Positions 1 to 8,261 of a DNA stretch of 64,000 bases are shown piece by piece (positions within the stretch are counted from its first letter, which is position 1; the number at the start of each line of letters is the position of its first letter). The stretch comes from Mucilaginibacter sp. PAMC 26640 (GTDB taxonomy: Bacteria; Bacteroidota; Bacteroidia; Sphingobacteriales; Sphingobacteriaceae): positions 4,092,001-4,156,000 of the forward strand of contig CP014773.1 in NCBI GenBank assembly GCA_001596135.1, written 5' to 3'. The notes beneath the pieces are model-generated. The model saw nothing but the letters and a program-made list of their open reading frames with translations. It ran no database searches and was not told the origin of the DNA. The position numbers were made by a program, and so were the translations under genes.

Positions 1-1226
1 TGGCCGTCCGCCCGCCGTGGGATGATGGATTTACTTGGACGCGCGACTCCACCGGCCATAACTGGCTGGCCATCACCGCCGAGGGCACAGGCGGCAAAAT
101 ATACTATCCTTGCAAAGATCACCCGTCTGATGAGCCAAATGAAGGTGCAGAATTGATCATTACCGTTCCAAAGGATTTGGTTGTTGCAGGACCTGGTATC
201 TTGGTAAAGAAATCTACTAATGGCGATAAAGCTACCTTCCACTGGAAAACCAACTACACCATCAATAACTATAGCATACTGTTCAATGTAGGCGATTATA
301 AACTGGTTAAACGCACTTACAAAAGCGTAGCCGGTCGTACCGTACCCATGGAGTTTTATGTACTGAATGAACATGCCGGCAAAGCAGCAAAGCTGATGGA
401 CATCTGGGAGCAAACGATCCACGAGAAGGAAAAATATTTTGGCGAATATCCCTGGGCAAAAGAAAAAGCCGGTTTGGTAGAAACGCCCCACCTTGGTATG
501 GAGCACCAAAGCATGGTGGCTTATGGCAATAAGTTCAGGTACGTAAAAGTTGGCGGTCAGGATTACGACTGGCTGCTGCACCATGAATTCGGTCACGAAT
601 GGTGGGGCAACAAAGTTACCGCTATTGACTGGGCCGACTATTGGATCCATGAGGGGATCAATACTTATGCAGACGCGTTGTTTACTTTAGAGTTCGCAGG
701 GAAGCCTGCTTACATCAAGCTATTCCAAAATTCAGTTAAGGGATTTCAGAATAAATTACCGATCGTATTGGGTAAAGATATCGACGAGGAATCTGCCTAT
801 AACGGAGATATTTATGGCAAGGGCGGGTTCTTTATGCACACCCTTAACTATGTTATGGGCGATAGCCTGTTTTTCCCCACCCTAAAAGGTTTTGTCACCG
901 ATCCGAATCATACCTACGATCACCTGAACAATACCGATGATGTGGAGCAATATTTCAGCAAGGCCTATGGCAAAAGCCTGAAACCTATGTTTGACCTCTA
1001 CCTGCGTACTACCAATAAGGTAGAGTTTGATATAGTAGCGCAACGACAAGAGGGCAAATATTTGATCAAACTTCAAAACCTGGATATGGCGTTACCGCTG
1101 GATGTTACTACGGATGCGGGTGTTCAACATGTTACGGTAACTGCCAAAGGAGTAAGCGTCACGAGCAAGACTATGCCGGTCATTGATGCGGACGGCTGGT
1201 ATTTTAAGAAGGTGAGCTATGAATAG
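1..1226 (+). CDS. M1 family zinc metallopeptidase, C-terminal part (5' end outside window)
   Basis: The reading frame is open from base 3 to the TAG at 1224-1226, so the gene starts upstream of the window; a TTG at 153 is only an internal leucine. The M1 (gluzincin) aminopeptidase signature is complete: an exopeptidase-like motif GMEHQ near base 500, the zinc motif HEFGH at 582-596 followed by EWWGN, and the third zinc ligand in HEGINTYAD about 18 residues later. The family removes N-terminal residues from peptides, in Bacteroidota usually outside the cytoplasm. The protein ends about 200 residues after the zinc site with a small beta-rich tail and no ERAP1-type C-terminal domain, as in the short bacterial M1 group. 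The first exon-like piece YPCKDHPSDEPNEGAE is typical of the family. Signal peptide and neighbours upstream cannot be seen. Confidence 0.93.
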   Translation, partial: AVRPPWDDGFTWTRDSTGHNWLAITAEGTGGKIYYPCKDHPSDEPNEGAELIITVPKDLVVAGPGILVKKSTNGDKATFHWKTNYTINNYSILFNVGDYKLVKRTYKSVAGRTVPMEFYVLNEHAGKAAKLMDIWEQTIHEKEKYFGEYPWAKEKAGLVETPHLGMEHQSMVAYGNKFRYVKVGGQDYDWLLHHEFGHEWWGNKVTAIDWADYWIHEGINTYADALFTLEFAGKPAYIKLFQNSVKGFQNKLPIVLGKDIDEESAYNGDIYGKGGFFMHTLNYVMGDSLFFPTLKGFVTDPNHTYDHLNNTDDVEQYFSKAYGKSLKPMFDLYLRTTNKVEFDIVAQRQEGKYLIKLQNLDMALPLDVTTDAGVQHVTVTAKGVSVTSKTMPVIDADGWYFKKVSYE

Positions 1227-1386
1227 ATCATAGCTCCAAATTCTCAGATTTTTGCAAGACTCGGCATAAGCTAAGAGCAAATTGGCGGATAAACAATCTC
1301 ACCCGAAGTAGTTGACTACTTATCCTACAAGATTGATTTGTTTTGGCAAGTCATGAAAAGGTTTATCACAGGAATAAAAGCATAAA

Positions 1387-1416
1387 AAAGCCCCGAATCA
1401 AACGATTCGAGGCTTT
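1387..1416 (-). terminator. Intrinsic terminator of the rplU-rpmA operon
   Basis: AAAGCC...CGAATC pairs with GATTCG...GGCTTT around an AAAC loop, with one mismatch. Read on the minus strand the stem is followed by a run of T. It lies 24 bases past the rpmA stop codon. Confidence 0.85.
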
Positions 1417-1440
1417 CTCAATATTGTGAGCTTGCTAAAA

Positions 1441-1821
1441 TTATTCAGCAGCTGCTTCTTCTTTTTTAGCTTTTGGTGCCTTCTTAGCAACAGACTCTTC
1501 TGCAACGGGTGCAGCTTCAGCAGCAGCAACAGGTGCTGGTGCAAGGTCTTCCGCTACAGCTGAGATCTCAAAAGGAATAACAGAAACGTAAGAACGGTTA
1601 TCTGCTTTCTTTTTAAATACTACATGTCCGGCTGTTAAAGCAAATAAGGTATGATCCTTACCAATGCCTACGTTTAAACCCGGGTTATGTTTAGTACCAC
1701 GCTGACGAACGATGATGTTACCTGCAATAGCTGGTTGACCACCGAAAATTTTGATACCTAAACGCTTGCTATGTGATTCGCGGCCGTTTCTTGAACTACC
1801 GGCCCCTTTTTTGTGTGCCAT
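1441..1821 (-). CDS. rpmA: 50S ribosomal protein bL27 with Ala/Lys-rich tail
   Basis: bL27 sits near the peptidyl-transferase centre of the large subunit. The N-terminus [16 protein letters not shown] and the block [18 protein letters not shown] are diagnostic. It starts directly with MAHKKG, so it lacks the cleaved leader found in Firmicutes. The protein is 126 residues against a usual 85 or so; the extra roughly 40 residues are a low-complexity tail rich in Ala, Pro, Glu and Lys. rplU lies 50 bases upstream on the same strand, the standard L21-L27 operon, and a terminator follows. Confidence 0.98.
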   Translation of the reverse strand: MAHKKGAGSSRNGRESHSKRLGIKIFGGQPAIAGNIIVRQRGTKHNPGLNVGIGKDHTLFALTAGHVVFKKKADNRSYVSVIPFEISAVAEDLAPAPVAAAEAAPVAEESVAKKAPKAKKEEAAAE

Positions 1822-1871
1822 TTCTTAATTTCTTTTGTGAGCAGACGTTGATCGGCCCGGTTAAAATTTAA

Positions 1872-2180
1872 TTATAATGTGATACCTGTGATCTCGATCT
1901 TGGTAAATTGCTGACGGTGACCATTTTTCTTCTGGTAGCCTTTTCTTCTTTTCTTTTTGAAGATAATTACTTTATCACCTTTTAAATGAGACACGATCTT
2001 AGCTGAAACTTTAGCGCTTGCCAGGTCTGAACCTAATTTAAAGCTACCTTCGTTTTCTGCTAACAATACTTGGTCAAATTCAATACTAGCGCCTTCATCT
2101 CCCTGTAAACGGTGTACAAAGATCTGCTGGTCTTTTGCAACTTTAAATTGCTGTCCGGCTATACTTACTATTGCGTACAT
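1872..2180 (-). CDS. rplU: 50S ribosomal protein bL21
   Basis: The protein binds 23S rRNA in the large subunit. MYAIVSIAGQQFKV at the start and the C-terminal block KKRRKGYQKKNGHRQ are hallmark bL21 sequence; its 102 residues are the normal length. The ATG at 2178-2180 follows an A-rich leader of about 33 bases after a TATGTTTG box. First gene of the rplU-rpmA operon. Confidence 0.98.
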   Translation of the reverse strand: MYAIVSIAGQQFKVAKDQQIFVHRLQGDEGASIEFDQVLLAENEGSFKLGSDLASAKVSAKIVSHLKGDKVIIFKKKRRKGYQKKNGHRQQFTKIEITGITL

Positions 2181-2213
2181 TGTTGATTAATTATTGTTTT
2201 AAATTTTGAGGTG

Positions 2214-2244
2214 CAAACATACGGATTAATAAATTAAATTCCAA
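2214..2244 (-). promoter_or_regulatory. Bacteroidota-type promoter of rplU
   Basis: On the minus strand TATGTTTG (2221-2214) fits the TAnnTTTG -7 element, and a TTGG (2244-2241) lies about 19 bases upstream, the usual spacing for the -33 TTG element. The predicted transcript would begin about 28 bases before the rplU ATG. Confidence 0.6.
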
Positions 2245-2248
2245 TGCG

Positions 2249-2746
2249 TTATTTGATGTTTTTTTGACGCGATTCCGCACCCGACAGCATCTTCTGCAAC
2301 TCTTTAATAAGGCGCTGGTTGGCATCAACCAGTTTCTCGTGCCCGTCAAAATTGGCATCAAACGTAACTTTTTTGCTTTTACGTTTATAGTTATACTGAA
2401 TAATGAAGCGGGGTACACGCGCTTTAGATTCATTGTTAGTCTCGTCAGCCGGGAAATCCCAAAAACCCAGCTCTGCTGCTTTACGGTGCAGGTAAAGCAG
2501 ATCATCGTTAGTTAAACGCAGGTGGATTTTAACTAATGAATCCTTCCGGTTAAGATATTGGTAACTATCGGTGCGGGAATCATACTTATTCAGCATGCTA
2601 TCGCGATATCCATACTGAAACTGGATAGACTGAAGCTCCGAAAACTTATACGGTGCATTTTTTACCATCATACCGTAATAGTATATACAGTAAAACAAAA
2701 TAGGAACGATTATACTTAAAACAAGGAAAATCTTTTTAGAACGCAC
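2249..2746 (-). CDS. Membrane-anchored protein of unknown function
   Basis: I do not recognise this 165-residue protein. Residues 5-26 form one hydrophobic segment, so it is probably anchored in the inner membrane with the rest in the periplasm, or exported. The remainder is charged and tyrosine-rich, with alternating beta-like stretches and a Lys-rich, probably helical C-terminus. The only plausible start is GTG at 2746, since no in-frame ATG precedes the hydrophobic segment. It lies upstream of rplU on the same strand, but rplU has its own promoter. Confidence 0.7.
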   Translation of the reverse strand: MRSKKIFLVLSIIVPILFYCIYYYGMMVKNAPYKFSELQSIQFQYGYRDSMLNKYDSRTDSYQYLNRKDSLVKIHLRLTNDDLLYLHRKAAELGFWDFPADETNNESKARVPRFIIQYNYKRKSKKVTFDANFDGHEKLVDANQRLIKELQKMLSGAESRQKNIK

Positions 2747-2756
2747 GGGGATAATT

Positions 2757-2793
2757 AATTAGTGAATGAATGAGTTAGCGATTGAGTGAATTT
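2757..2793. repeat. Left copy of an imperfect inverted repeat (AGTGAAT-type)
   Basis: This stretch is built from short AGTGAATGA/AGTGAAT units. Its reverse complement recurs at 3231-3270 on the other side of the four-helix-bundle gene; both outer ends read AATTAGTGAA. Confidence 0.6.
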
Positions 2794-2797
2794 AGAA

Positions 2798-3172
2798 TTA
2801 TCTATCTTTAGAAACTGTCTTTCTCGCAGCGGAGGTGACTCTCAGGATTTGATTAGCTTCTTCCAACAAAGTGATTAAATCCGTATGTTTAACAACGTCG
2901 GATTCTACAAGAACCTCCATCCAAAAAGCAGACTCATCCGCCTCTTCTACCACGATAGATAGCTTGGCGTGGAATTCCGCTTGTGACCTTGCCCGACAAG
3001 CGGCGCGATAATTGGAGCCTACTGAAGAAGATGATCTCAGTAATTGTCGACCAATAATTTTGGCTTCCTCTGTTTTCGGCAGCGTTCTGAAGAATTTGAT
3101 ATTATCTACAACAAATCTTTTAGTTCGATTTCTGAATGCCTCAGCAAAGTCAGCTTTATTAGTATCTGGCAT
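2798..3172 (-). CDS. Four-helix-bundle protein (23S rRNA intervening-sequence family)
   Basis: This 124-residue protein matches the small all-helical family (TIGR02436) first found encoded within 23S rRNA intervening sequences and now known as free-standing genes in many Bacteroidota. Diagnostic pieces are the central QLLRSSSSVGSNYRAACRA and the Glu-rich third helix VVEEADESAFWMEVL. Its biochemical role is unknown. The gene stands alone between two imperfect inverted repeats and is unrelated to its neighbours, which suggests it moves as a small cassette. No rRNA is nearby. ATG start at 3170-3172. Confidence 0.92.
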   Translation of the reverse strand: MPDTNKADFAEAFRNRTKRFVVDNIKFFRTLPKTEEAKIIGRQLLRSSSSVGSNYRAACRARSQAEFHAKLSIVVEEADESAFWMEVLVESDVVKHTDLITLLEEANQILRVTSAARKTVSKDR

Positions 3173-3230
3173 AATTAAAATAATCGGAACAAAGTAAGTA
3201 TTTATTTAACTAAGTTTCGCCACGCGCCAG

Positions 3231-3270
3231 TCAATAATCACTAAATCAGTCATTCACTAATTCACTAATT
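3231..3270. repeat. Right copy of the inverted repeat flanking the four-helix-bundle gene
   Basis: The reverse complement begins AATTAGTGAATTAGTGAATG and matches the left copy at 2757-2793 with gaps. Its outer end runs into the last codon and stop (TAG, 3265-3267) of the symporter gene, so that stop codon lies inside the repeat. Confidence 0.6.
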
Positions 3271-4638
3271 ATCCAGCTCTCCCTCCCATTTGCTCACTAC
3301 GGCAGTAGCCATAGCATTACCCAATACATTGGTTGCAGATCGGCCCATATCAAGTAAGGGATCTATGCCTATTAACAGGGCCAGGCCCGCTTCCGGAATA
3401 TTAAATAATGATATTGTACCTGCAATTACCACCAAAGATGCACGGGGCACGCCAGCTATCCCTTTGCTGGTCAGCATCAATACCAGCAGCATGGATAATT
3501 GCTGACTGAACGATAAATGAATGCCGTAGGATTGTGCCAAAAACAGAGATGCAAAGGTCATGTACATCATCGAACCATCGAGGTTGAATGAGTAACCTAA
3601 CGGGAGCACAAAGCTTACGATCTTGTTATTGCAGCCAAAGCGTTCCAGTTCAAGCAGTACTTTGGGATAAGCTGCTTCGCTTGTTGATGTGCTAAAAGCG
3701 ATCAGCATGGCATCCTTGATTCCGGCAACCAGGTTAAACGCCCGTTTTTGCAATACTGCAAATCCGGCCAACACGATAACCGTCCACAGGATCAACAGCG
3801 AGAAATAAAACTCACCAATAAAAATGGCGTAAGTGGATAAAATACCGAGCCCCTGTTTGGCTATAATCGCTGTGATCGCTCCAAAAACCGCCAGCGGTGC
3901 CAGCTTCATTACATAGCCGGTGATCTTTAAGATCACGTGCGCTATGGCATCCAATGCTTTGATGACAATCAGTCCCTGCTCTCCAATTGCAGCGGTAGCT
4001 ACACCAAAAAAGAGAGAGAATACGACAATCTGCAAAATCTCATTATTGGCCATCGATTCTATAAAACTTTTGGGGACAACGTGCCCTATAAAGTCGCGAA
4101 GCGATAAAGCTGTTTTTTGAATACCTGTAGCTAAGTGACTATCAGGCAAGGGCAGGTGCATGGCCTCACCCGGTTTAAAAAAGTTAACCAGCATCATGCC
4201 AAGCAATAACGAAACAAGGGTGGCGCTCAAGAACCAAAGCAGCGTTTTTCCTCCAATTCGCCCTACCGACTTAATATCCCCTACCTTGGCAACGCCCACC
4301 ACCAAAGTGGTAAACACCAGTGGTGCTACGATCATTTTTATAAGTCTTAAAAAAATATCGCTGAGCACAGTAAAACCAACAAGTTTATCTTCCCTTGCGG
4401 TATCGTTTTCTTTGCGAACTTTTACTTCGTCTTTGCGTTGTGTTTTAAGCGCGGTATAAACTGCGGTTGTGGTATCTTTACTGGCCAGCAAGCGGGTGTC
4501 TATGGCTTTTATATTTGCCTCGGCAACACTCATTTTATTATTGATGGAATCTATAATGGTTACATTATAAATGTAGCCGGCAATAACGCCAAGTACCAGC
4601 GCAATGAAAATATACAGAGTGAGTTTGTTTTTTTGCAT
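3265..4638 (-). CDS. Dicarboxylate/amino acid:cation symporter (DAACS family)
   Basis: Inner-membrane secondary transporter of the GltP/DctA family, which imports glutamate, aspartate or C4-dicarboxylates with Na+ or H+. The re-entrant loops are visible: the serine-rich STSTSEAAYP, then PLGYSFNLDGSMMY, GIAGVPRASL, and the substrate/cation motif DMGRSATNVLGNAM near the C-terminus. The 457 residues include an unusual charged, coiled-coil-like stretch of about 60 residues between the first and second membrane helices (about residues 28-85); the rest has normal family length. ATG start at 4636-4638. The exact substrate cannot be told from sequence. Confidence 0.93.
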   Translation of the reverse strand: MQKNKLTLYIFIALVLGVIAGYIYNVTIIDSINNKMSVAEANIKAIDTRLLASKDTTTAVYTALKTQRKDEVKVRKENDTAREDKLVGFTVLSDIFLRLIKMIVAPLVFTTLVVGVAKVGDIKSVGRIGGKTLLWFLSATLVSLLLGMMLVNFFKPGEAMHLPLPDSHLATGIQKTALSLRDFIGHVVPKSFIESMANNEILQIVVFSLFFGVATAAIGEQGLIVIKALDAIAHVILKITGYVMKLAPLAVFGAITAIIAKQGLGILSTYAIFIGEFYFSLLILWTVIVLAGFAVLQKRAFNLVAGIKDAMLIAFSTSTSEAAYPKVLLELERFGCNNKIVSFVLPLGYSFNLDGSMMYMTFASLFLAQSYGIHLSFSQQLSMLLVLMLTSKGIAGVPRASLVVIAGTISLFNIPEAGLALLIGIDPLLDMGRSATNVLGNAMATAVVSKWEGELDN

Positions 4639-4694
4639 TTGATTTGATCAGTGCCGCTAAACTACAAATTTTACTATGCTGCAGAAACTTTAAT

Positions 4695-5222
4695 ATGAGC
4701 ATCACTACTTACGGTCTACAACAAATAAAGAAAGAAATACAGCACCTGCCGCAAGAGCAACTAGCCGAGTTGTGCCTGCGACTGGCACGTTACAAAAAGG
4801 AGAACAAAGAATTGCTGGCCTACTTGCTGTTTGAGGCTACCGCGGAGCAGGATTTCATAGAAAGCATTAAAGCTGAAGCTGGGTTTATGTTCAGCCAGTT
4901 GCCTCCCCAAAGCTATTTTACGGCAAAAGGTCTCCGCAAGATCTTGAAGATGCTTAGCAAATACACCAAGTTTATTGGTACAAAACCCGCCGAGATAGAA
5001 TTGTTATTGAATTTTTGCCAAAATTACCTGCAGTACGTTGTTCGCCAAACTTCTTATAAGCCCATTCGGCTGATTTTGACCCGGCAACTGGAAAAAGTTA
5101 AAACTTCTATTGGAAAACTGCATGAGGATCTGCAGTTTGATTACAGCCAGGAATACAATGCTTTACTGGAAGATGCCGACAATAAATTGCCATGGCTAAA
5201 TAAAAAAAGTTATATGTTGTAA
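4695..5222 (+). CDS. Conserved hypothetical helical protein
   Basis: Unrecognised 175-residue soluble protein, predicted almost entirely alpha-helical, with no signal peptide or membrane segment. Patterns include LPQEQLAELCLRLARYKKEN near the start and a C-terminus with DNKLPWLNKK. I chose the ATG at 4695; a TTG at 4644 would add 17 Cys/Leu-rich residues and overlap the symporter's promoter region. It lies 53 bases upstream of the sigma-factor gene and may be cotranscribed. Confidence 0.72.
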   Translation: MSITTYGLQQIKKEIQHLPQEQLAELCLRLARYKKENKELLAYLLFEATAEQDFIESIKAEAGFMFSQLPPQSYFTAKGLRKILKMLSKYTKFIGTKPAEIELLLNFCQNYLQYVVRQTSYKPIRLILTRQLEKVKTSIGKLHEDLQFDYSQEYNALLEDADNKLPWLNKKSYML

Positions 5223-5275
5223 CAAACACCATATATCTTCGTCGAAACTATAAAAATCTACTAAACTATTAACAA

Positions 5276-5776
5276 GTGGCCGATAATAAAGAAGAAGCTT
5301 TCAGGAAGGTATATGAAGCCAATTCGAAGAAAATTTTCCACTTGTGCTACGGTTACACGGGTGATGATGATGCCGCCAACGATCTGTTGCAAGAAACGTT
5401 TTTAAAGGTTTGGCAAAATCTGCACAAGTTTCGTAATCAGGCGCTGATATCAACCTGGATCTACCGAATTGCGGTTAACACCTGTTTAACCTACCTGCGG
5501 TCGGAAAAAAGGCAGGCAAAGGATGAGCTGACCCCAACCATTGCTGAAACCAAACGCGAGGAGTTTTCTGAAAAGAATGAACAGGTGGCTTTGTTGTACA
5601 AGTGTATATCTAAACTGGAGGAGTCGGAAAGAATTATAATAACGCTGGTACTCGATGAAGTGCCATACCCCGAAATAGCAGATGTTTCGGGTATATCAGA
5701 GGGGAATTTAAGAGTGAAGATATATCGTATCAAACAAAAATTAACAGAATTATACAACCATTATGAAAGACTTTGA
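5276..5776 (+). CDS. ECF-type RNA polymerase sigma-70 factor
   Basis: Cytoplasmic extracytoplasmic-function sigma factor of 166 residues. Region 2 is seen in DLLQETFLKVWQNLHKF with the following STWIYRIAVNTCL, and region 4 in PYPEIADVSGISEGNLRVKI, a helix-turn-helix for the -35-like element. The start is GTG at 5276. Its last 14 bases overlap the next gene, which suggests translational coupling. No FecR-like anti-sigma gene is adjacent, so the membrane protein downstream is the obvious candidate regulator. Confidence 0.93.
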   Translation: MADNKEEAFRKVYEANSKKIFHLCYGYTGDDDAANDLLQETFLKVWQNLHKFRNQALISTWIYRIAVNTCLTYLRSEKRQAKDELTPTIAETKREEFSEKNEQVALLYKCISKLEESERIIITLVLDEVPYPEIADVSGISEGNLRVKIYRIKQKLTELYNHYERL

Positions 5777-6353
5777 TCATTTATTGATGGTTTGGCAGGG
5801 ACAGCCAAAACTGGAGCCGATAGCGGTTGATGAAATATTAAAGCAGGTTAAAAAAGGAATGAGTAACTTAACCCGTAACTTATTCTGGAGTATTACGGGC
5901 ATGTTGCTGGCTTTATCCGGGATTTTTGCCGTGATGCTATTCTTTGTATTTCAATCCTGGATAACCTATATGGGCATCGCGGTGATCCTGTCTACCATGG
6001 TGGGTTATGTTATTATGATGATTAGAGATTACCGCCTTATCAACAAGCAGGATCTAACAACAAATCCATCGGCATACCTGGAAGACTTAAAACAATATCA
6101 AAAAAGTCGTGCTACCATCTACGGTTGGATGTATTATCTTTACGTACTGCTGCTGAGCATCGGACTTACACTTTATTTCTTCGAAGTATTGCAAAGCGCG
6201 TCCACCACATTTAAATTGCTGGCTTACGGTTTAACGGCTTCCTGGCTATTGTTTTGCACTTTTTATCTAAAGGGTCGGATTTTTGCCAGTGAACAGGAAA
6301 AGCTGAATTTAATGATAGACCGACTGGTACGATTGCAGGATCAGTTTGATTGA
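5763..6353 (+). CDS. Four-helix membrane protein, candidate anti-sigma partner
   Basis: Unrecognised 196-residue protein. About 40 N-terminal residues (MKDFDHLLMVWQGQPK and on) are soluble, followed by four predicted membrane helices in two pairs (about residues 40-63, 67-88, 120-143, 150-168) and a short C-terminal soluble helix. The start overlaps the sigma-factor gene by 14 bases. Membrane proteins with a cytoplasmic N-terminus encoded in this position often hold the sigma factor inactive at the membrane; that role here is inference from context, as there is no zinc-binding anti-sigma motif (HxxxCxxC). Confidence 0.75.
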   Translation: MKDFDHLLMVWQGQPKLEPIAVDEILKQVKKGMSNLTRNLFWSITGMLLALSGIFAVMLFFVFQSWITYMGIAVILSTMVGYVIMMIRDYRLINKQDLTTNPSAYLEDLKQYQKSRATIYGWMYYLYVLLLSIGLTLYFFEVLQSASTTFKLLAYGLTASWLLFCTFYLKGRIFASEQEKLNLMIDRLVRLQDQFD

Positions 6354-6366
6354 GTATTTTCACGAA

Positions 6367-6888
6367 ATGCCGCCGAAACTTACTATAGTCCGGGTTCCCA
6401 GTGATCATGCACTAACCCTGCTGGAGCTTAGCCGCGTAACCTTTTTTGATGCGTTTGCCCATCTCAATAAGGCAGCAGATATGGAAATATTTGCTGCTAA
6501 TGCATTTACGCTCCCATCTTTTGAAAAACAGCTTAGTAACCCCAATTCGCATTTCTATTACGCGTTAGTCAATGGCGAGATTGCCGGTTATATCAAATTA
6601 AATTACAACACTGCCCAAACAGAGTTTAAGGATCCGGACGCTTTGGAAATTGAGCGGCTTTATGTGCTGCAAGCCTACCAGGGGCAGCAAATAGGCAAAC
6701 AGCTGATAGATTTTGCTATTAAAAAAGCTATGGAAAATAAGTTTAGTTATATCTGGCTCGGCGTGTGGGAGCATAATCCAGGAGCGATTCGCTTTTACGA
6801 AAGCCAAGGGTTCGCTGTTACCGGGAGCCATCCATTTATGCTCGGGAACGATCTGCAAACCGATCTGTTGATGAGGAAAAGTCTGTAA
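6367..6888 (+). CDS. GNAT family N-acetyltransferase
   Basis: Cytoplasmic acetyl-CoA-dependent acyltransferase, 173 residues from the ATG at 6367. A TTG at 6346 overlapping the previous stop codon is an alternative start. Motif A, which binds the pyrophosphate of CoA, is LYVLQAYQGQQIGKQLIDFA; motif B follows at IWLGVWEHNPGAIRFYESQGF, typical of the group that acetylates small amines or protein N-termini. The substrate cannot be inferred. It follows the sigma-factor/membrane-protein pair closely and may be in the same operon. Confidence 0.9.
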   Translation: MPPKLTIVRVPSDHALTLLELSRVTFFDAFAHLNKAADMEIFAANAFTLPSFEKQLSNPNSHFYYALVNGEIAGYIKLNYNTAQTEFKDPDALEIERLYVLQAYQGQQIGKQLIDFAIKKAMENKFSYIWLGVWEHNPGAIRFYESQGFAVTGSHPFMLGNDLQTDLLMRKSL

Positions 6889-6910
6889 ATCTGCACAGTA
6901 AGACCAATAG

Positions 6911-7756
6911 TTAGATGTGTTGCCTGAGCACTTTCTCTATTCTACGCGCTTTAGTTATCAAATCCTTATCAGCAATATAACTGTCTACATTTATCACTTT
7001 ACTTATCAGATTTTTTTTAAATATCGTGCTGAAATTACAGTAAGTAAGGTCAAATTTCCAGTTTTCAATTAAATGATTAAACACTTTTTTATCATATTCA
7101 AACAAATCCCGATGATCAACCACTATAAAATGGCTGGCGGGCAGCGTTTGAATATTTTTCAGGATTTCCTCATTATAACTTAACCATATCTGCAGGTAAA
7201 ATGCTGCGCGCTCATGGTAAAATTTATTCATTTTCCTCGCTCTTCGTAATTTTAGCCACACCTGCTTTGAGAGCCATGGCCTTATTAAGTATTTGGCTTC
7301 AAATTCCATAAAGTCCCTACGAATCATGGAGCTTACCGTTGATTTATAATCACGTACGATATTTAAATAGTAAGCGCCCGGCAAAAACTCCCTATAATGC
7401 AACAGAAACAGGCAGGTACGCGGATCTTTCCAACCCCATTGTCCTTGCGTCTGACTTTTAAAATCGATGATCCATTGGAGTTTTTCTTTCTGGCGCGGTG
7501 ATAATAGTTCTATTGATTTTGTGGTAAATCCGGAATTTGCGAGATTGTTGGCATCCAGTATATCGCTATGAAACCGCAAAAAGTCCAAATCTTCAAAATG
7601 TCCGTCCAAATTGCCCGAGCTGGCACCCAGCATGTCATCGCCCAGGTTTAAGCCGCAGCGGTTTAACCACTGGCTTATTAAAGATGTACCCGAGCGGTGC
7701 ATACCGGCGATTATTAATGTGTTAGCAGGCACGTACCAATTGTTTTTGGTTAACAA
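6911..7756 (-). CDS. Sulfotransferase family protein
   Basis: P-loop sulfotransferase-like protein of 281 residues. The 5'-phosphosulfate loop is IIAGMHRSGTSLISQWL near the N-terminus, and the 3'-phosphate-binding motif is NIVRDYKSTVSSMIRR. Such enzymes move a sulfate group from PAPS to a hydroxyl on a glycan, lipid or protein. It overlaps the APS kinase gene by 35 bases, which makes the PAPS source its immediate neighbour and supports a real sulfotransferase. The start is uncertain: TTG at 7756 or GTG at 7732, both inside the end of the kinase gene. The acceptor is unknown. Confidence 0.87.
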   Translation of the reverse strand: MLTKNNWYVPANTLIIAGMHRSGTSLISQWLNRCGLNLGDDMLGASSGNLDGHFEDLDFLRFHSDILDANNLANSGFTTKSIELLSPRQKEKLQWIIDFKSQTQGQWGWKDPRTCLFLLHYREFLPGAYYLNIVRDYKSTVSSMIRRDFMEFEAKYLIRPWLSKQVWLKLRRARKMNKFYHERAAFYLQIWLSYNEEILKNIQTLPASHFIVVDHRDLFEYDKKVFNHLIENWKFDLTYCNFSTIFKKNLISKVINVDSYIADKDLITKARRIEKVLRQHI

Positions 7757-8261
7757 TGAAATTGTAAAGCATATAAGTACAGTCCTCTACGCTGTTGATA
7801 TTTGTGTTAATATAAAGATCTGGCTGCAGGGGCCTATCAAACTGGTCGTTGATCCCGGTGAGATTAGGCAGCTTATGGGGGTGCTCCTCTGGCAACATAG
7901 CCCTGCTGTAAAATCCTTTAGTGTCACGCGAAATCAGCACTTCCAATGGGCAATCCACAAAAACAGTGTATAAATCGGGGTAGGATACTAACAGTTCATT
8001 CCTGATCTGTTCATAAGGATTGATGGCGCTAATGATGGTTACAATGCCATGATTGCTAAATTTGCCCGCAATAAAACCCAGGCGGCGAATGTTCTCAAAC
8101 CTGTCTTGCCGGGTATAAGTCAATTCTTTAAATAGCTTAGTGCGGTATTCGTCGCCATCTATAATTTCAACGGATTTGCCGCTAGCCTGAAGCTTTAACT
8201 TTACCTTTTTTGCCAGCGTAGTTTTACCGGCCCCTGATAGGCCACAAAGGAGAATAATCAT
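7722..8261 (-). CDS. cysC: Adenylylsulfate (APS) kinase
   Basis: Phosphorylates APS with ATP to give PAPS, the sulfate donor. The Walker A loop is GLSGAGKTT at residues 6-14, then DGDEYR, ENIRRLGFIAG, and the conserved VDCPLEVLISRDTKGFY. The 179 residues are the normal length for a stand-alone CysC. The usual SPY(R) segment reads AINPYEQIRNEL. The gene is upstream of and overlaps the sulfotransferase gene; no ATP sulfurylase (cysD/N or sat) or PAPS reductase is in the window, so this pair looks specialised for sulfation rather than sulfate assimilation. Confidence 0.92.
   Translation of the reverse strand: MIILLCGLSGAGKTTLAKKVKLKLQASGKSVEIIDGDEYRTKLFKELTYTRQDRFENIRRLGFIAGKFSNHGIVTIISAINPYEQIRNELLVSYPDLYTVFVDCPLEVLISRDTKGFYSRAMLPEEHPHKLPNLTGINDQFDRPLQPDLYINTNINSVEDCTYMLYNFIVNQKQLVRAC

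Noticed and set aside
2264-2515. 83-codon plus-strand frame and a 104-codon minus-strand frame in the same place
   Set aside because: Both are shadows of the membrane-anchored protein gene at 2249-2746.
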